This document shows positions 34,825-42,492 of a DNA stretch of 64,000 bases, one piece after another (within the stretch, counting starts at the first letter, position 1; each line of letters starts with the position of its first letter). The position numbers were made by a program, and so were the translations under genes. The stretch lies in contig NZ_CP043959.1 of assembly GCF_008632955.1 (NCBI RefSeq), positions 1,116,001-1,180,000 on the forward strand, written 5' to 3'. The DNA comes from Streptomyces tendae. Its GTDB lineage: Bacteria > Actinomycetota > Actinomycetes > Streptomycetales > Streptomycetaceae. A model generated the notes under the pieces. The model did not search any database. It was not told the DNA's origin and saw nothing but the letters and a program-made list of their open reading frames with translations.

Positions 34825-34900
34825 GGGCCCGTCCCTCCCGGGCCCGGGCCCGTCCCTCCCGTCCGCGGGCCCGTTCCTTCCGTCCCCGTCCCCTCCGCCG
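34825..34900. repeat. Short GC-rich repeats in the mrx1-uvrD2 intergenic region
   Basis: The block has three imperfect copies of GGGCCCGTCCCTCCC. It lies in a 250-bp region (34744-34993) that holds the mrx1 promoter and the upstream DNA of uvrD2 but no gene. Confidence 0.6.
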
Positions 34901-34993
34901 GGGGACGTGACGCTTGCCGCATTTGTACGACTGCGGGGCCTTCCCTGTGGACAACCGGCTCACCCGTCCCGGGCGACCTGGCAGCATGGCTGT

Positions 34994-37201
34994 GTGACAG
35001 CAGCAACGCACTCCACCCTCTTCCCGCAGGTACCGGACTCGGCCGACGCGGTGCTCGAAGGTCTCGACCCCGAGCAGCGCGCCGTGGCGACCGCGCTGCA
35101 CGGACCGGTGTGCGTGCTGGCGGGCGCCGGCACCGGCAAGACCCGGGCCATCACCCACCGCATCGCCTACGGGGTGCGGGCGGGGATCCTCCAGCCCTCC
35201 AGCGTGCTCGCCGTCACCTTCACCAACCGCGCCGCGGGGGAGATGCGCGGCCGGCTGCGGCAGCTCGGCGCGGTGGGTGTGCAGGCGCGTACGTTCCACT
35301 CCGCGGCGCTGCGCCAGCTCCAGTACTTCTGGCCCAAGGCGGTCGGCGGCTCCCTGCCCCGCCTCGTCGACCGCAAGGTCCAGCTGGTCGCCGACGCGGC
35401 CGCAGCCTGCCGCATCCGGCTCGACCGGGGCGAGCTGCGGGACGTCACCGCAGAGATCGAGTGGTCCAAGGTCACCCAGACCGTCCCCGCGGACTACCTG
35501 GCCGCCGCGGCCAAGGCCGGCCGGGAGGCGCCCCGCGACCCCGCCGAGATCGCCCAGCTCTACGCCGCCTACGAGGAGCTCAAGCACGAGCGCTCCGTCA
35601 TCGACTTCGAGGACGTACTGCTCCTCACGGTCGCCGTCCTCCAGGACCGGCAGGACGTCGCCGAGCAGGTCAGAGCCCAGTACCAGCACTTCGTCGTCGA
35701 CGAGTACCAGGACGTCAGCCCGCTCCAGCAGCGCCTGCTGGAGCTCTGGCTCGGCGACCGGGAGAACCTGTGCGTGGTCGGCGACGCCAGCCAGACGATC
35801 TACTCGTTCACGGGAGCAACCCCCGACCATCTGCTCGACTTCCGCATCCGTCACCCCGGGGCCACCGTCGTCAAGCTGGTCCGTGACTACCGCTCCACCC
35901 CCCAGGTGGTCCGCCTGGCCAACGGCCTGCTCGCCCAGGCCCGGGGCCGGGCCGCCGACCACCGCCTGGAGCTGGTCTCGCAGCGCGCCGCGGGGAGCGA
36001 CCCGGTCTTCACCGAGTACACCGACGAACCCGCCGAGGCCGAGGGCGCCGCGCGCCGCATCCGCGAACTGATCGACTCCGGGGTCCCGGCCGGCGAGATC
36101 GCCGTCCTGTTCCGCACCAACTCCCAGTCCGAGATCTACGAGCAGGCCCTCGCCGACGCGGGCGTGCCCTACCAGCTGCGAGGGGCCGAGCGGTTCTTCG
36201 ACCGTCCCGAGGTGCGCAAGGCGATCACCGCCCTGCGCGCGGCGGCCCGCTTCGGCGGCAACGACGCGCTCCTCGACGACGCCCCCGACCTGCCCTCCCA
36301 GGTGCGCGCCGTGCTCTCGGGCGAGGGCTGGACCCCGCAGCCGCCGGCCGGTTCGGGCGCGGTTCGTGAGCGCTGGGAGTCCCTGGCCGCCCTGGTGCAT
36401 CTCGCCCAGGACTTCACCGCCGCCCGGAGCGGCGCCACGCTCGCCGATCTCGTCGTCGAACTCGACGAGCGGGCCGGCGCCCAGCACGCGCCCACGGTCC
36501 AGGGCGTCACGCTCGCCTCACTGCACTCGGCCAAGGGCCTGGAGTGGGACGTCGTCTTCCTGGTCGGCGTCGCCGAGGGCATGATGCCGATCACCTACGC
36601 AAAGACCGACGAGCAGATCGAGGAGGAGCGCCGTCTCCTCTATGTCGGCGTCACCCGCGCCCGCGAGCGGCTTCACCTCTCCTGGGCGCTCGCCCGATCG
36701 CCGGGCGGCCGGCCCAACCGGCGTCCCAGCCGGTTCCTCGACGGACTGCGCCCGGGATCGAACACCCCCGCGGGCCGCGTGGGCACGGCCGGCGCGGGAA
36801 GCGTGGAGCGCGGCACCTACACGAGGACGCCTGCCGCGGCCGAGGCGGCGCCGCGCCGCAGACAGCGCACCCCGGCCCGCTGCCGGATCTGTGGTCGCAC
36901 GCTGACCGACGGCGGCGAGATGAAACTGATGCGCTGCGAGGACTGCCCCTCCGACATGGACGAGGGACTGTACGAGCGGTTGCGTGACTGGCGCGCCGGC
37001 CAGGCGCAGCGCAGCGGACAGCCCGCCTTCTGCGTCTTCACGGACAAGACGCTGATCGCCATCGCGGAGGCGGTCCCCGACGACGAGCAGGAGCTGGCCC
37101 GGATTCCCGGCGTGGGGATGCGCAAGCTGCGCCGTTACGGCGACGACGTTCTGGCCCTCTGCGCGGGCCGCGACCCCGCCGAGGGGCAAGATCAGGACTG
37201 A
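34994..37201 (+). CDS. uvrD2: UvrD2-type superfamily 1 DNA helicase with zinc and HRDC modules
   Basis: 735 aa. GTG at 34994 follows CAGCAT by 6 nt, suggesting a leaderless mRNA. Helicase motifs: LAGAGTGKTRAI (about residues 43-54), FTNRAAGEMR, RTFHSAALRQL, VVDEYQDVSPLQ, VGDASQTIYSF, VKLVRDYRSTPQ, SLHSAKGLEWD and LLYVGVTRARERL. Near residue 630 a tetracysteine module CRICGR ... CEDC is seen, and the last 80 residues form an HRDC domain (FTDKTLIAIAEAVP). This layout is that of actinobacterial UvrD2, which is essential in mycobacteria. It unwinds DNA 3' to 5'. The wblC leader starts right after it. Confidence 0.94.
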   Translation: MTAATHSTLFPQVPDSADAVLEGLDPEQRAVATALHGPVCVLAGAGTGKTRAITHRIAYGVRAGILQPSSVLAVTFTNRAAGEMRGRLRQLGAVGVQARTFHSAALRQLQYFWPKAVGGSLPRLVDRKVQLVADAAAACRIRLDRGELRDVTAEIEWSKVTQTVPADYLAAAAKAGREAPRDPAEIAQLYAAYEELKHERSVIDFEDVLLLTVAVLQDRQDVAEQVRAQYQHFVVDEYQDVSPLQQRLLELWLGDRENLCVVGDASQTIYSFTGATPDHLLDFRIRHPGATVVKLVRDYRSTPQVVRLANGLLAQARGRAADHRLELVSQRAAGSDPVFTEYTDEPAEAEGAARRIRELIDSGVPAGEIAVLFRTNSQSEIYEQALADAGVPYQLRGAERFFDRPEVRKAITALRAAARFGGNDALLDDAPDLPSQVRAVLSGEGWTPQPPAGSGAVRERWESLAALVHLAQDFTAARSGATLADLVVELDERAGAQHAPTVQGVTLASLHSAKGLEWDVVFLVGVAEGMMPITYAKTDEQIEEERRLLYVGVTRARERLHLSWALARSPGGRPNRRPSRFLDGLRPGSNTPAGRVGTAGAGSVERGTYTRTPAAAEAAPRRRQRTPARCRICGRTLTDGGEMKLMRCEDCPSDMDEGLYERLRDWRAGQAQRSGQPAFCVFTDKTLIAIAEAVPDDEQELARIPGVGMRKLRRYGDDVLALCAGRDPAEGQDQD

Positions 37202-37213
37202 TCCGAACTCGTC

Positions 37214-37254
37214 GGAAAAATAGTTTGCGCATGCCCCGGGAATCCCCATAGGTT
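37214..37254 (+). promoter_or_regulatory. wblC promoter with AT-rich WblC-responsive element
   Basis: GGAAAAATAG lies next to a -35 TTGCGC (37225-37230); an 18-nt spacer and the -10 TAGGTT (37249-37254) follow. An AT-rich patch directly upstream of the -35 is the known mark of WhiB7/WblC autoactivated promoters. Confidence 0.75.
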
Positions 37255-37362
37255 CTTAGGCACGGGGACAGCGGCCTTCTCGGAGGCCCTGATTCCGTGT
37301 TGTACTTGCATATCCGCGACCGGTTCGCCCGGTCCCTTAGACGCCGAGAGGAGGCGAGTCCA

Positions 37363-37680
37363 GTGATCAGCATCAACATCAGCACCAGCGTCAAACTGAC
37401 CGATCGCTCGGCCGTCTCCCTGTGCATGCTCGGCGCCTCCAACCGGGGCACCGGTCTGTCCGGCATTCCTGCCGTGCGTCCGGCGTCCTCCCCCGTGTCC
37501 GCGGGCCTTGTGGTCCGTGAGCGCGATGAGCGACCGACCAAGGCACTGGAAGCAGCAGTAGTGGCACAGGCGCAGGCCTATGCCTTTGCGGCGGCCGGTG
37601 CCGGATTCCGGAAGCAGACGACGCAGCACCACCTGATGTGGGCCTTCCGTGGGCCAGAACCCTGGAGTGATCCAGCCTGA
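37363..37680 (+). CDS. Upstream ORF in the wblC leader
   Basis: 105 codons from GTG at 37363, with GAGG 8 nt upstream; the frame is open back to 37297. The product is Ser/Thr/Ala-rich (VISINISTSVKLTDRSAVSL ... AVVAQAQAYAFAAAG) and has no domain I recognise. Its stop codon forms the 5' arm of a small hairpin directly ahead of the attenuator. It is probably a sensor of ribosome stalling. When antibiotics slow translation of this ORF, the terminator should fail to form and wblC is transcribed. Whether the peptide itself matters is unknown. Confidence 0.65.
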   Translation: MISINISTSVKLTDRSAVSLCMLGASNRGTGLSGIPAVRPASSPVSAGLVVRERDERPTKALEAAVVAQAQAYAFAAAGAGFRKQTTQHHLMWAFRGPEPWSDPA

Positions 37681-37701
37681 TTCGCTCAGGCCGGCGCCTT
37701 C

Positions 37702-37744
37702 AGGGCCGCGGAACCCCATCCGGGATCCGCGGCCCTTCTGTTTT
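37702..37744 (+). terminator. Attenuator terminator in the wblC leader
   Basis: AGGGCCGCGGA (37702-37712) pairs perfectly with TCCGCGGCCCT (37726-37736), followed by TCTGTTTT (37737-37744). A hairpin plus U tract ahead of wblC and right after the upstream ORF is a textbook attenuator layout. Confidence 0.85.
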
Positions 37745-37853
37745 CCCTGAACGGGGAGGCAGAGCAAGGCGCCTCGGGACAAGAGAAAAGAACCCGGTAC
37801 CAGCCGCCACCCGGCCGACCGGCCGGACACGACCAGACGAGGAAGACGACCCG

Positions 37854-38221
37854 TGCAACTCGAAGCGCACGTTCCGTCCGTACCGCCTTCCGACACGATC
37901 CCCAAGCCCGGCTCCACGGAGGACCCGACCTTGACTCCGCTCACCGCGCTCACCGCGCTCGACGACGCCATCGAGAACCTCGGCGTACCCGTCCCGTGCC
38001 GCTCCTACGACCCGGAGGTCTTCTTCGCCGAGTCGCCCGCGGACGTCGAGTACGCCAAGTCCCTCTGCCGTACCTGCCCGCTGGTCGAGGCCTGCCTCGC
38101 CGGTGCCAAGGAGCGGCGTGAGCCCTGGGGCGTCTGGGGTGGCGAGCTGTTCGTCCAGGGCGTTGTCGTCGCCCGGAAGCGGCCGCGTGGCCGCCCGCGC
38201 AAGAACCCGGTCTCGGCATGA
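37854..38221 (+). CDS. wblC: WblC (WhiB7-type) Fe-S transcription factor
   Basis: 122 aa from GTG, with GAGGAAG upstream. The WhiB iron-sulfur ligands are C49, C72, C75 and C81. The conserved turn is GVWGGE (93-98), and a C-terminal AT-hook RGRPRK (112-117) marks the WhiB7/WblC subgroup. It binds the principal sigma factor and activates ribosome-protection, efflux and other intrinsic antibiotic-resistance genes, and its own promoter, when translation is inhibited. Control is by autoactivation at an AT-rich promoter and by leader attenuation. Its stop overlaps the next ATG by 4 bp. Confidence 0.96.
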
Positions 38222-38541
38222 ACACCCCCGGAACGATCGATCGCCCCTTCACGCACGACCCCCAGAAGCAGGCCCCGATGACGCCGTCCACTCACGAGCC
38301 CGCGGGCTCCGCGACCGAAGACTTCACCACCAGCGGTGCGAACGACTCGCGCCAGAACAGGACCCGAGAGATGCAACTCATCCCAGAAGCCCTGGCCCGT
38401 GCGCATATGCACGAGCGACTGCAGGAGGCGCAGCGGGAGCGCCAGGCCAGCGGCCTGGTGACCGCGCGCCGGATGCAGCGCCGGGCCGAGCGCGCCTCGC
38501 GGCGCGCCCGCCGCGCGCTCGCCATGGCGGTCATGCAGTAA
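38218..38541 (+). CDS. Basic small protein coupled to wblC
   Basis: 107 aa if translation begins at the ATG overlapping the wblC stop (ATGA). A second ATG at 38371 (MQLIPEALARAHMHERL) with AGGA 8 nt upstream would give a 56-aa form. The N-terminal half is polar and disordered. The C-terminal half is a very basic helix rich in Arg (TARRMQRRAERASRRARRAL). I do not recognise a family, but position and coupling suggest it is made together with WblC. It is followed by a strong terminator. Confidence 0.65.
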   Translation: MNTPGTIDRPFTHDPQKQAPMTPSTHEPAGSATEDFTTSGANDSRQNRTREMQLIPEALARAHMHERLQEAQRERQASGLVTARRMQRRAERASRRARRALAMAVMQ

Positions 38542-38594
38542 GGCGTACGTCCGCCTGAAGCGACGGCCTCCCAGCTGGGGGGCCCGATCTCCCC

Positions 38595-38630
38595 GCGGGG
38601 GCCGGTCCGTGTGAACGGACCGGCCCCCGC
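38595..38630 (+). terminator. Terminator of the wblC operon
   Basis: A perfect 16-bp stem (38595-38610 with 38615-38630) closed by the tetraloop GTGA, 54 bp after the last stop codon. Confidence 0.85.
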
Positions 38631-38677
38631 AGTGTGTTGGCCGGGCGGCGCCTTTCGCACGGGGTTATCGTCGCCGG

Positions 38678-38887
38678 GTGACGAGTCATCCCGGTGGCAG
38701 TGACGACGACGGCTCCGCGAGCAAGCCCGAGCCGCTGGTCTGCGCCCGCTGCGGTCTGCGCGCCGCGGCCCCGCAGCCGACCTGGACCCTCTCCGTGGAG
38801 GACGGCTCCCGTCTGCGCCACTGCGAGCGCTGCTCCCGCGAGAACCTGCGCGCGATCGAGGGCCGGCTGGACTCGCGGTGGTGGTGA
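38678..38887 (+). CDS. Small zinc-ribbon protein
   Basis: 69 aa from GTG at 38678, which lies 6 nt after TATCGT (leaderless start likely). Two Cys pairs, VCARCGLR and HCERCSREN, about 28 residues apart, form a probable structural zinc site. The segment between them, PQPTWTLSVEDGSRLRHCE, is conserved-looking, and the C-terminus ends RLDSRWW. No catalytic motif is seen. It is a conserved-type actinobacterial hypothetical protein; nucleic-acid or protein binding is possible. It is convergent with the ABC1 kinase-like gene. Confidence 0.75.
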   Translation: MTSHPGGSDDDGSASKPEPLVCARCGLRAAAPQPTWTLSVEDGSRLRHCERCSRENLRAIEGRLDSRWW

Positions 38888-38956
38888 CCCGGTCCGCCAT
38901 GTCCGCCGCGCTCCGGTCACGCCCGGCACACCGGTCGAACCGGCCGCTCCGGTCGG

Positions 38957-40324
38957 TCAGGCCTGTGCCACCTCGTCCTCCTCGCCCGGCTCCCCGGGGA
39001 GGAACGACGGCAGCCAGTCCTCCAGCTCCTCACGCAGCCGGACCGTGGCGCCCAGCTGGCACAGCACACCGATGGTGCTCAACGTCACCCGGTGGATCAG
39101 CAGGTAGGCCGGCGGCAGATTGAGCTGCTTGGCCAGCTGGTACGCCGGGGATCGGGGGTCCGCTATCCGCGCCGCCTGACTGCGCATCCAGCCGCGGGTG
39201 AAAGTGAACTCGTCTGCGCGCGCCGGTTCGATGATCGGCGAGAGGTAGTCGAGCACGGCGTCGGGATCCAGCTCCACGGACTCCTTGACGAAGCCCTCGG
39301 CGCAGAGCATCTCGTAGACGGCCTCCGCCTCGCCGTCCAGCGTCATGCGCAGCGCCTCGCCGATGGGGGCGGGCAGCCCGTCGGGCAGCCGGTCGACGGT
39401 GCCGAAGTCCAGGACGCCCAGACGCCAGTCGTCCTCACCCCCGGGACCCCCGGACAGCAGACGGAAGTTGCCCGGATGCGGGTCCGCGTGCAGCAGGCCG
39501 GTGCGGGCGGGACCGGAGAACAGGAAGCGGGCCAGGAGCTGTCCGGCCCGGTCCCGCTGTTCCTCGGTGCCGTCCGCGATGACCTCCGACAGCGGTGTGC
39601 CGTCGATCCACTCGGTGATCAGCACCTGCTCGCACTGGTGGACCACGTCCGGGACGACCACGTCGGGATCGCCGGCGAACTCCTCGGCGTGCGCCCGCTG
39701 CGCCTGCGCCTCCAGGCCGTAGTCCAGTTCCTCGGAGACCCGGTCCTTCAGTTCCGTGATCAGCGGTTTCACGTCCATGCCGGGGATCAGCGGGCCGAGC
39801 AGGCGGGCGAAGCGGCTCAGCTGGTTGAGGTCGGACAGCAGGGCCTCGCCGGCGCCGGGGTACTGCACCTTGACCGCGACCTCGCGGCCGTCGTGCCACA
39901 CCGCCCGGTGCACCTGGCCGATCGAGGCGGCCGCGGCCGGCTTGTCCTCGAACTCCTGGAACAGTTCCGGCCAGTCCTCACCCAGCCGCTCCTCGAGCAC
40001 CGCGTGCACCGTGCGGGTCGGCATCGGCGGGGCGGCCTCCTGCAGCTTGGTCAGGGCCGCCCGGTAGGGACCGGCGACCTCCTCCGGCAGAGCCGACTCG
40101 AAGACGGACAGGGCCTGGCCGAACTTCATGGCGCCGCCCTTGAGCTCGCCCAGCACCTTGAAGAGCTGCTCGGCGGTGCGCTGCTGGAGTTCACGGCCGA
40201 CAAGCTCCGCGGACTCGCCCACGATCCGCTTGCCGAGTCCCCAGGTCGCCCGCCCGGCGAAGCCGAGCGGGAGAGCGGCCAGCTTGGCGGTCCGGGTGAC
40301 CGCCTTGCGGGGAAGATCAGACAT
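38957..40324 (-). CDS. ABC1/AarF (UbiB-like) atypical kinase
   Basis: 455 aa, ATG at 40324. The ABC1 signature ELKGGAMKFGQALS is near residue 60 (KxGQ motif). The atypical ATP loop AAASIGQVHRA and the lysine in VAVKVQYPG follow, then ELDYGLEAQ, LLHADPHPGNF for the catalytic loop and LDFGTVDRL as the DFG-type motif. All key residues are present, so it should bind ATP. UbiB/COQ8 proteins support isoprenoid quinone biosynthesis; in Streptomyces, which make menaquinone, the role is unclear. It overlaps the upstream ThiF-like gene by 8 bp, so the two are probably coexpressed. Confidence 0.9.
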   Translation of the reverse strand: MSDLPRKAVTRTAKLAALPLGFAGRATWGLGKRIVGESAELVGRELQQRTAEQLFKVLGELKGGAMKFGQALSVFESALPEEVAGPYRAALTKLQEAAPPMPTRTVHAVLEERLGEDWPELFQEFEDKPAAAASIGQVHRAVWHDGREVAVKVQYPGAGEALLSDLNQLSRFARLLGPLIPGMDVKPLITELKDRVSEELDYGLEAQAQRAHAEEFAGDPDVVVPDVVHQCEQVLITEWIDGTPLSEVIADGTEEQRDRAGQLLARFLFSGPARTGLLHADPHPGNFRLLSGGPGGEDDWRLGVLDFGTVDRLPDGLPAPIGEALRMTLDGEAEAVYEMLCAEGFVKESVELDPDAVLDYLSPIIEPARADEFTFTRGWMRSQAARIADPRSPAYQLAKQLNLPPAYLLIHRVTLSTIGVLCQLGATVRLREELEDWLPSFLPGEPGEEDEVAQA

Positions 40325-41543
40325 GCGCCCTCCAGGTCCTTGCCGGCCGCTCCGCGTCCGCCTGACGGCGCGACTCCTTCGACGGCCCGTGCCCGGCCAT
40401 TGTCTCGTGCGACCCCCCGTCGGCGGGGATGTGTTCTCCCTTACCTTTGCCGGGGTCCGCGTCAGCGGACCCGCACGGACAGTGACGGTGGGGCGCCACC
40501 GGCCGGGGCTGCCAGTGCAGCTGAGGAAGGGACACCTCCCAGCGCGCACCCGCACTGGACGGCATCCGCCCGTCGAGGAAGGCCAGCGCGTGCGCGGCGG
40601 CGAGCCCCGCCACAGTGGCGGCCAGCGCCAGATCGCAGGCACCCACTCTGCGCTGCCGGCCCGAGCGCCACTGGGCCACCAGCCGCGGCCACGCCGGGTC
40701 CCGGTCGACGCGGTCCTGCTGGAAGCAGCCGGCGCAGCCGGTCTCGCCGGGCAGGACGAGCGGTCCGACCACACCGGTGCCCTCCACCACCCCGGCGTAG
40801 AGATGGGGCGTGCCCGACGACATGAGCGACTCGGCGGACGACGGGTCCGGCGTGTGCACGGCGACGTCGTCCCGCGGGGTGAGCACCACGAGGGAGTGGC
40901 CCGGATCACCCTCGGTGAGAGGGGTGCGGGCGGCGCGGCGTGGCGGCCGGTCCGGCGCGCACCGGCGCACGGCCCGCCGGGCCGCCCCCTCCCGCCGCTC
41001 GCCGACCGCCTCCGCGGGCAGACCACCGGGCGCCACGTCCCACGGCTCGACCTGCCCGACGTCCCGCACCTCTACCTCGCCGACGCCCGCCCCGGACAGC
41101 AGCGACGCCAGCGCCGCCCCCACCCGGCCCGCTCCTCTGACCTGCACCCGCATGCTGCGCCGCGCCGCCAGCACCAGGGGCGGCTCGCCCGGCTCGACGG
41201 TGGTCAGACCGAGTGAGGCCAGGTCCGGGCGGAGCCGGTCGAGCATGTCGGCCTTCGCGCGCAGGGCGTCGGCGGCCGGCCCGCCGCCCCGGGAGTCGTC
41301 CAGCAGCCCGGCATGGGACAGCCGCCGCACCAGCCGGTCGACATGGCCGTCGGGAAGCTCCATGCGGCGGCCCTCCTCGCGCAGCAGATCCAGTCCCCGG
41401 GTGCCGTCGAGCAGATCCAGCAGGCTGCCCGTGGCCGTGTCCACCGGCCCCAGCGTCAGTGCGTGCGCCGGTGTCATCCCGAACTGCACGGTGCTGCGAT
41501 CACGCCACCCGCGCCGAAGAGCGGGCTTGATCATCGGATGCAT
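40317..41543 (-). CDS. Orphan TOMM-type ThiF/E1-like protein
   Basis: 408 aa from ATG at 41543, with GGGGG 6 nt upstream. The first 85 residues (HPMIKPALRRGWRDRSTVQ ... RLVRRLSHAGLLDD) look like the peptide-clamp region of TOMM cyclodehydratase partner proteins, which hold a precursor leader peptide. Next is a Rossmann E1-like segment with RGAGRVGAALASLL and EVRDVGQVEPWD, and Cys pairs (CAGC; CPC) that suggest a zinc site. No YcaO gene or precursor peptide is visible nearby. It may have been recruited to another adenylation or binding role. It overlaps the ABC1 kinase-like gene by 8 bp. Confidence 0.7.
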   Translation of the reverse strand: MHPMIKPALRRGWRDRSTVQFGMTPAHALTLGPVDTATGSLLDLLDGTRGLDLLREEGRRMELPDGHVDRLVRRLSHAGLLDDSRGGGPAADALRAKADMLDRLRPDLASLGLTTVEPGEPPLVLAARRSMRVQVRGAGRVGAALASLLSGAGVGEVEVRDVGQVEPWDVAPGGLPAEAVGERREGAARRAVRRCAPDRPPRRAARTPLTEGDPGHSLVVLTPRDDVAVHTPDPSSAESLMSSGTPHLYAGVVEGTGVVGPLVLPGETGCAGCFQQDRVDRDPAWPRLVAQWRSGRQRRVGACDLALAATVAGLAAAHALAFLDGRMPSSAGARWEVSLPQLHWQPRPVAPHRHCPCGSADADPGKGKGEHIPADGGSHETMAGHGPSKESRRQADAERPARTWRAHV

Positions 41544-41759
41544 GAAGGACCCCCGTATGTCCTGGAACGTGCCTGTGACCGGGCCGGTCCGCTCGCGGTC
41601 CGGCCGGCGCTGCCAGCATGCCCCGGGTCGTCGGGAGGCGGCCGAAAGTTGTCCACAGGCGCCCGAATTCGTCGTATAAATCCGGCGCCCGGTGACGGGA
41701 TCGCCGGAGAACCGTCCCGGAGCCGGGACTTCCCCGGGTGCAACAGGTACGGTCGGGAC

Positions 41760-42356
41760 GTGCCCGCCGACCCCTTGCACCGCGCCGGAACATCACAGCG
41801 CAGCGCGACGAGCCAGCCGACGGACGGCTCACGGGCGAGCGCGATCGAGGTCCGCAGGAGCTCCCGCAGACGCAGAACGGTCTCCGCGTACCGCGAGGGC
41901 GATCGCACCGTCGTGCTCATCCCCGCCCGGATGTCCGAGGCCGAGGAGCAGCGCTGGGTGAGCGTCATGCTCGACAAGCTCGCCGCCCAGGAGAGCAAAC
42001 GCACCCTCGGCGACGCCGAGCTGGCCGAGCGTGCGCGGCGGCTGTCGGAGCAGTACTTCGACGGCCGGGCCCGCCCCGACTCGGTGCGCTGGGTGACCAA
42101 CCAGAACACGCGCTGGGGCTCGTGCACCCCCGCCGAGGGGAGCATCCGGCTGTCCCACCGGCTCCAGGGCATGCCGGAGTACGTCGTCGACTACGTGCTC
42201 TGCCACGAACTGGCCCACCTCCTGGTCCCCGGACACGGCCCCCGCTTCTGGCGGCTGCTGGAGGCATACCCCCGCACCGAACGGGCCCGCGGCTACCTCG
42301 AGGGCGTGGTCGCGGCCGAGCGGCTGCCGCACGTCCCGGGCGCCCGGGACGAGTGA
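41760..42356 (+). CDS. YgjP-like (DUF45) zinc metallopeptidase
   Basis: 198 aa. GTG at 41760 stands 6 nt after TACGGT, so the mRNA is probably leaderless. A basic N-terminal tail leads into RVVLIPARMSEAEEQRWV-type sequence, then TNQNTRWGSCTPAEGSIRLS and VDYVLCHELAHLLVPGHG with a downstream FW. HELAH plus the later His in GHGPRFW gives the zinc site of DUF45/YgjP metallopeptidases. The substrate is unknown. It is divergent from the ThiF-like gene. A GC-rich imperfect inverted repeat follows at about 42373-42399. Confidence 0.88.
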   Translation: MPADPLHRAGTSQRSATSQPTDGSRASAIEVRRSSRRRRTVSAYREGDRTVVLIPARMSEAEEQRWVSVMLDKLAAQESKRTLGDAELAERARRLSEQYFDGRARPDSVRWVTNQNTRWGSCTPAEGSIRLSHRLQGMPEYVVDYVLCHELAHLLVPGHGPRFWRLLEAYPRTERARGYLEGVVAAERLPHVPGARDE

Positions 42357-42492
42357 CCACCGCCCGAGACGAACGCGGCGCGAGCGCGCTCGCGCGTTGT
42401 GTACCGGGTCTGTACCGACTGCTTCCGGTGTCCGGAATTGCCGTTAGCCTGGCGCGACGCACTCACATTCGGGATGGGGGACGGTCGTACGC

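Larger units (their letters stand above)
37202..37853 (+). other. Long wblC leader region (652 bp) with promoter, upstream ORF and attenuator
   Basis: Between uvrD2 and wblC. It contains the promoter (37225-37254), an upstream ORF (37363-37680), small hairpins at 37662-37675 and 37676-37690, and an intrinsic terminator at 37702-37744. About 110 nt then remain before the wblC GTG. This arrangement matches the uORF-attenuation leaders described for whiB7/wblC genes. Confidence 0.8.

Noticed and set aside
36518..37249. Minus-strand ORF overlapping uvrD2 3' end and wblC leader
   Set aside because: Antisense to the zinc and HRDC modules of uvrD2; no start signal.
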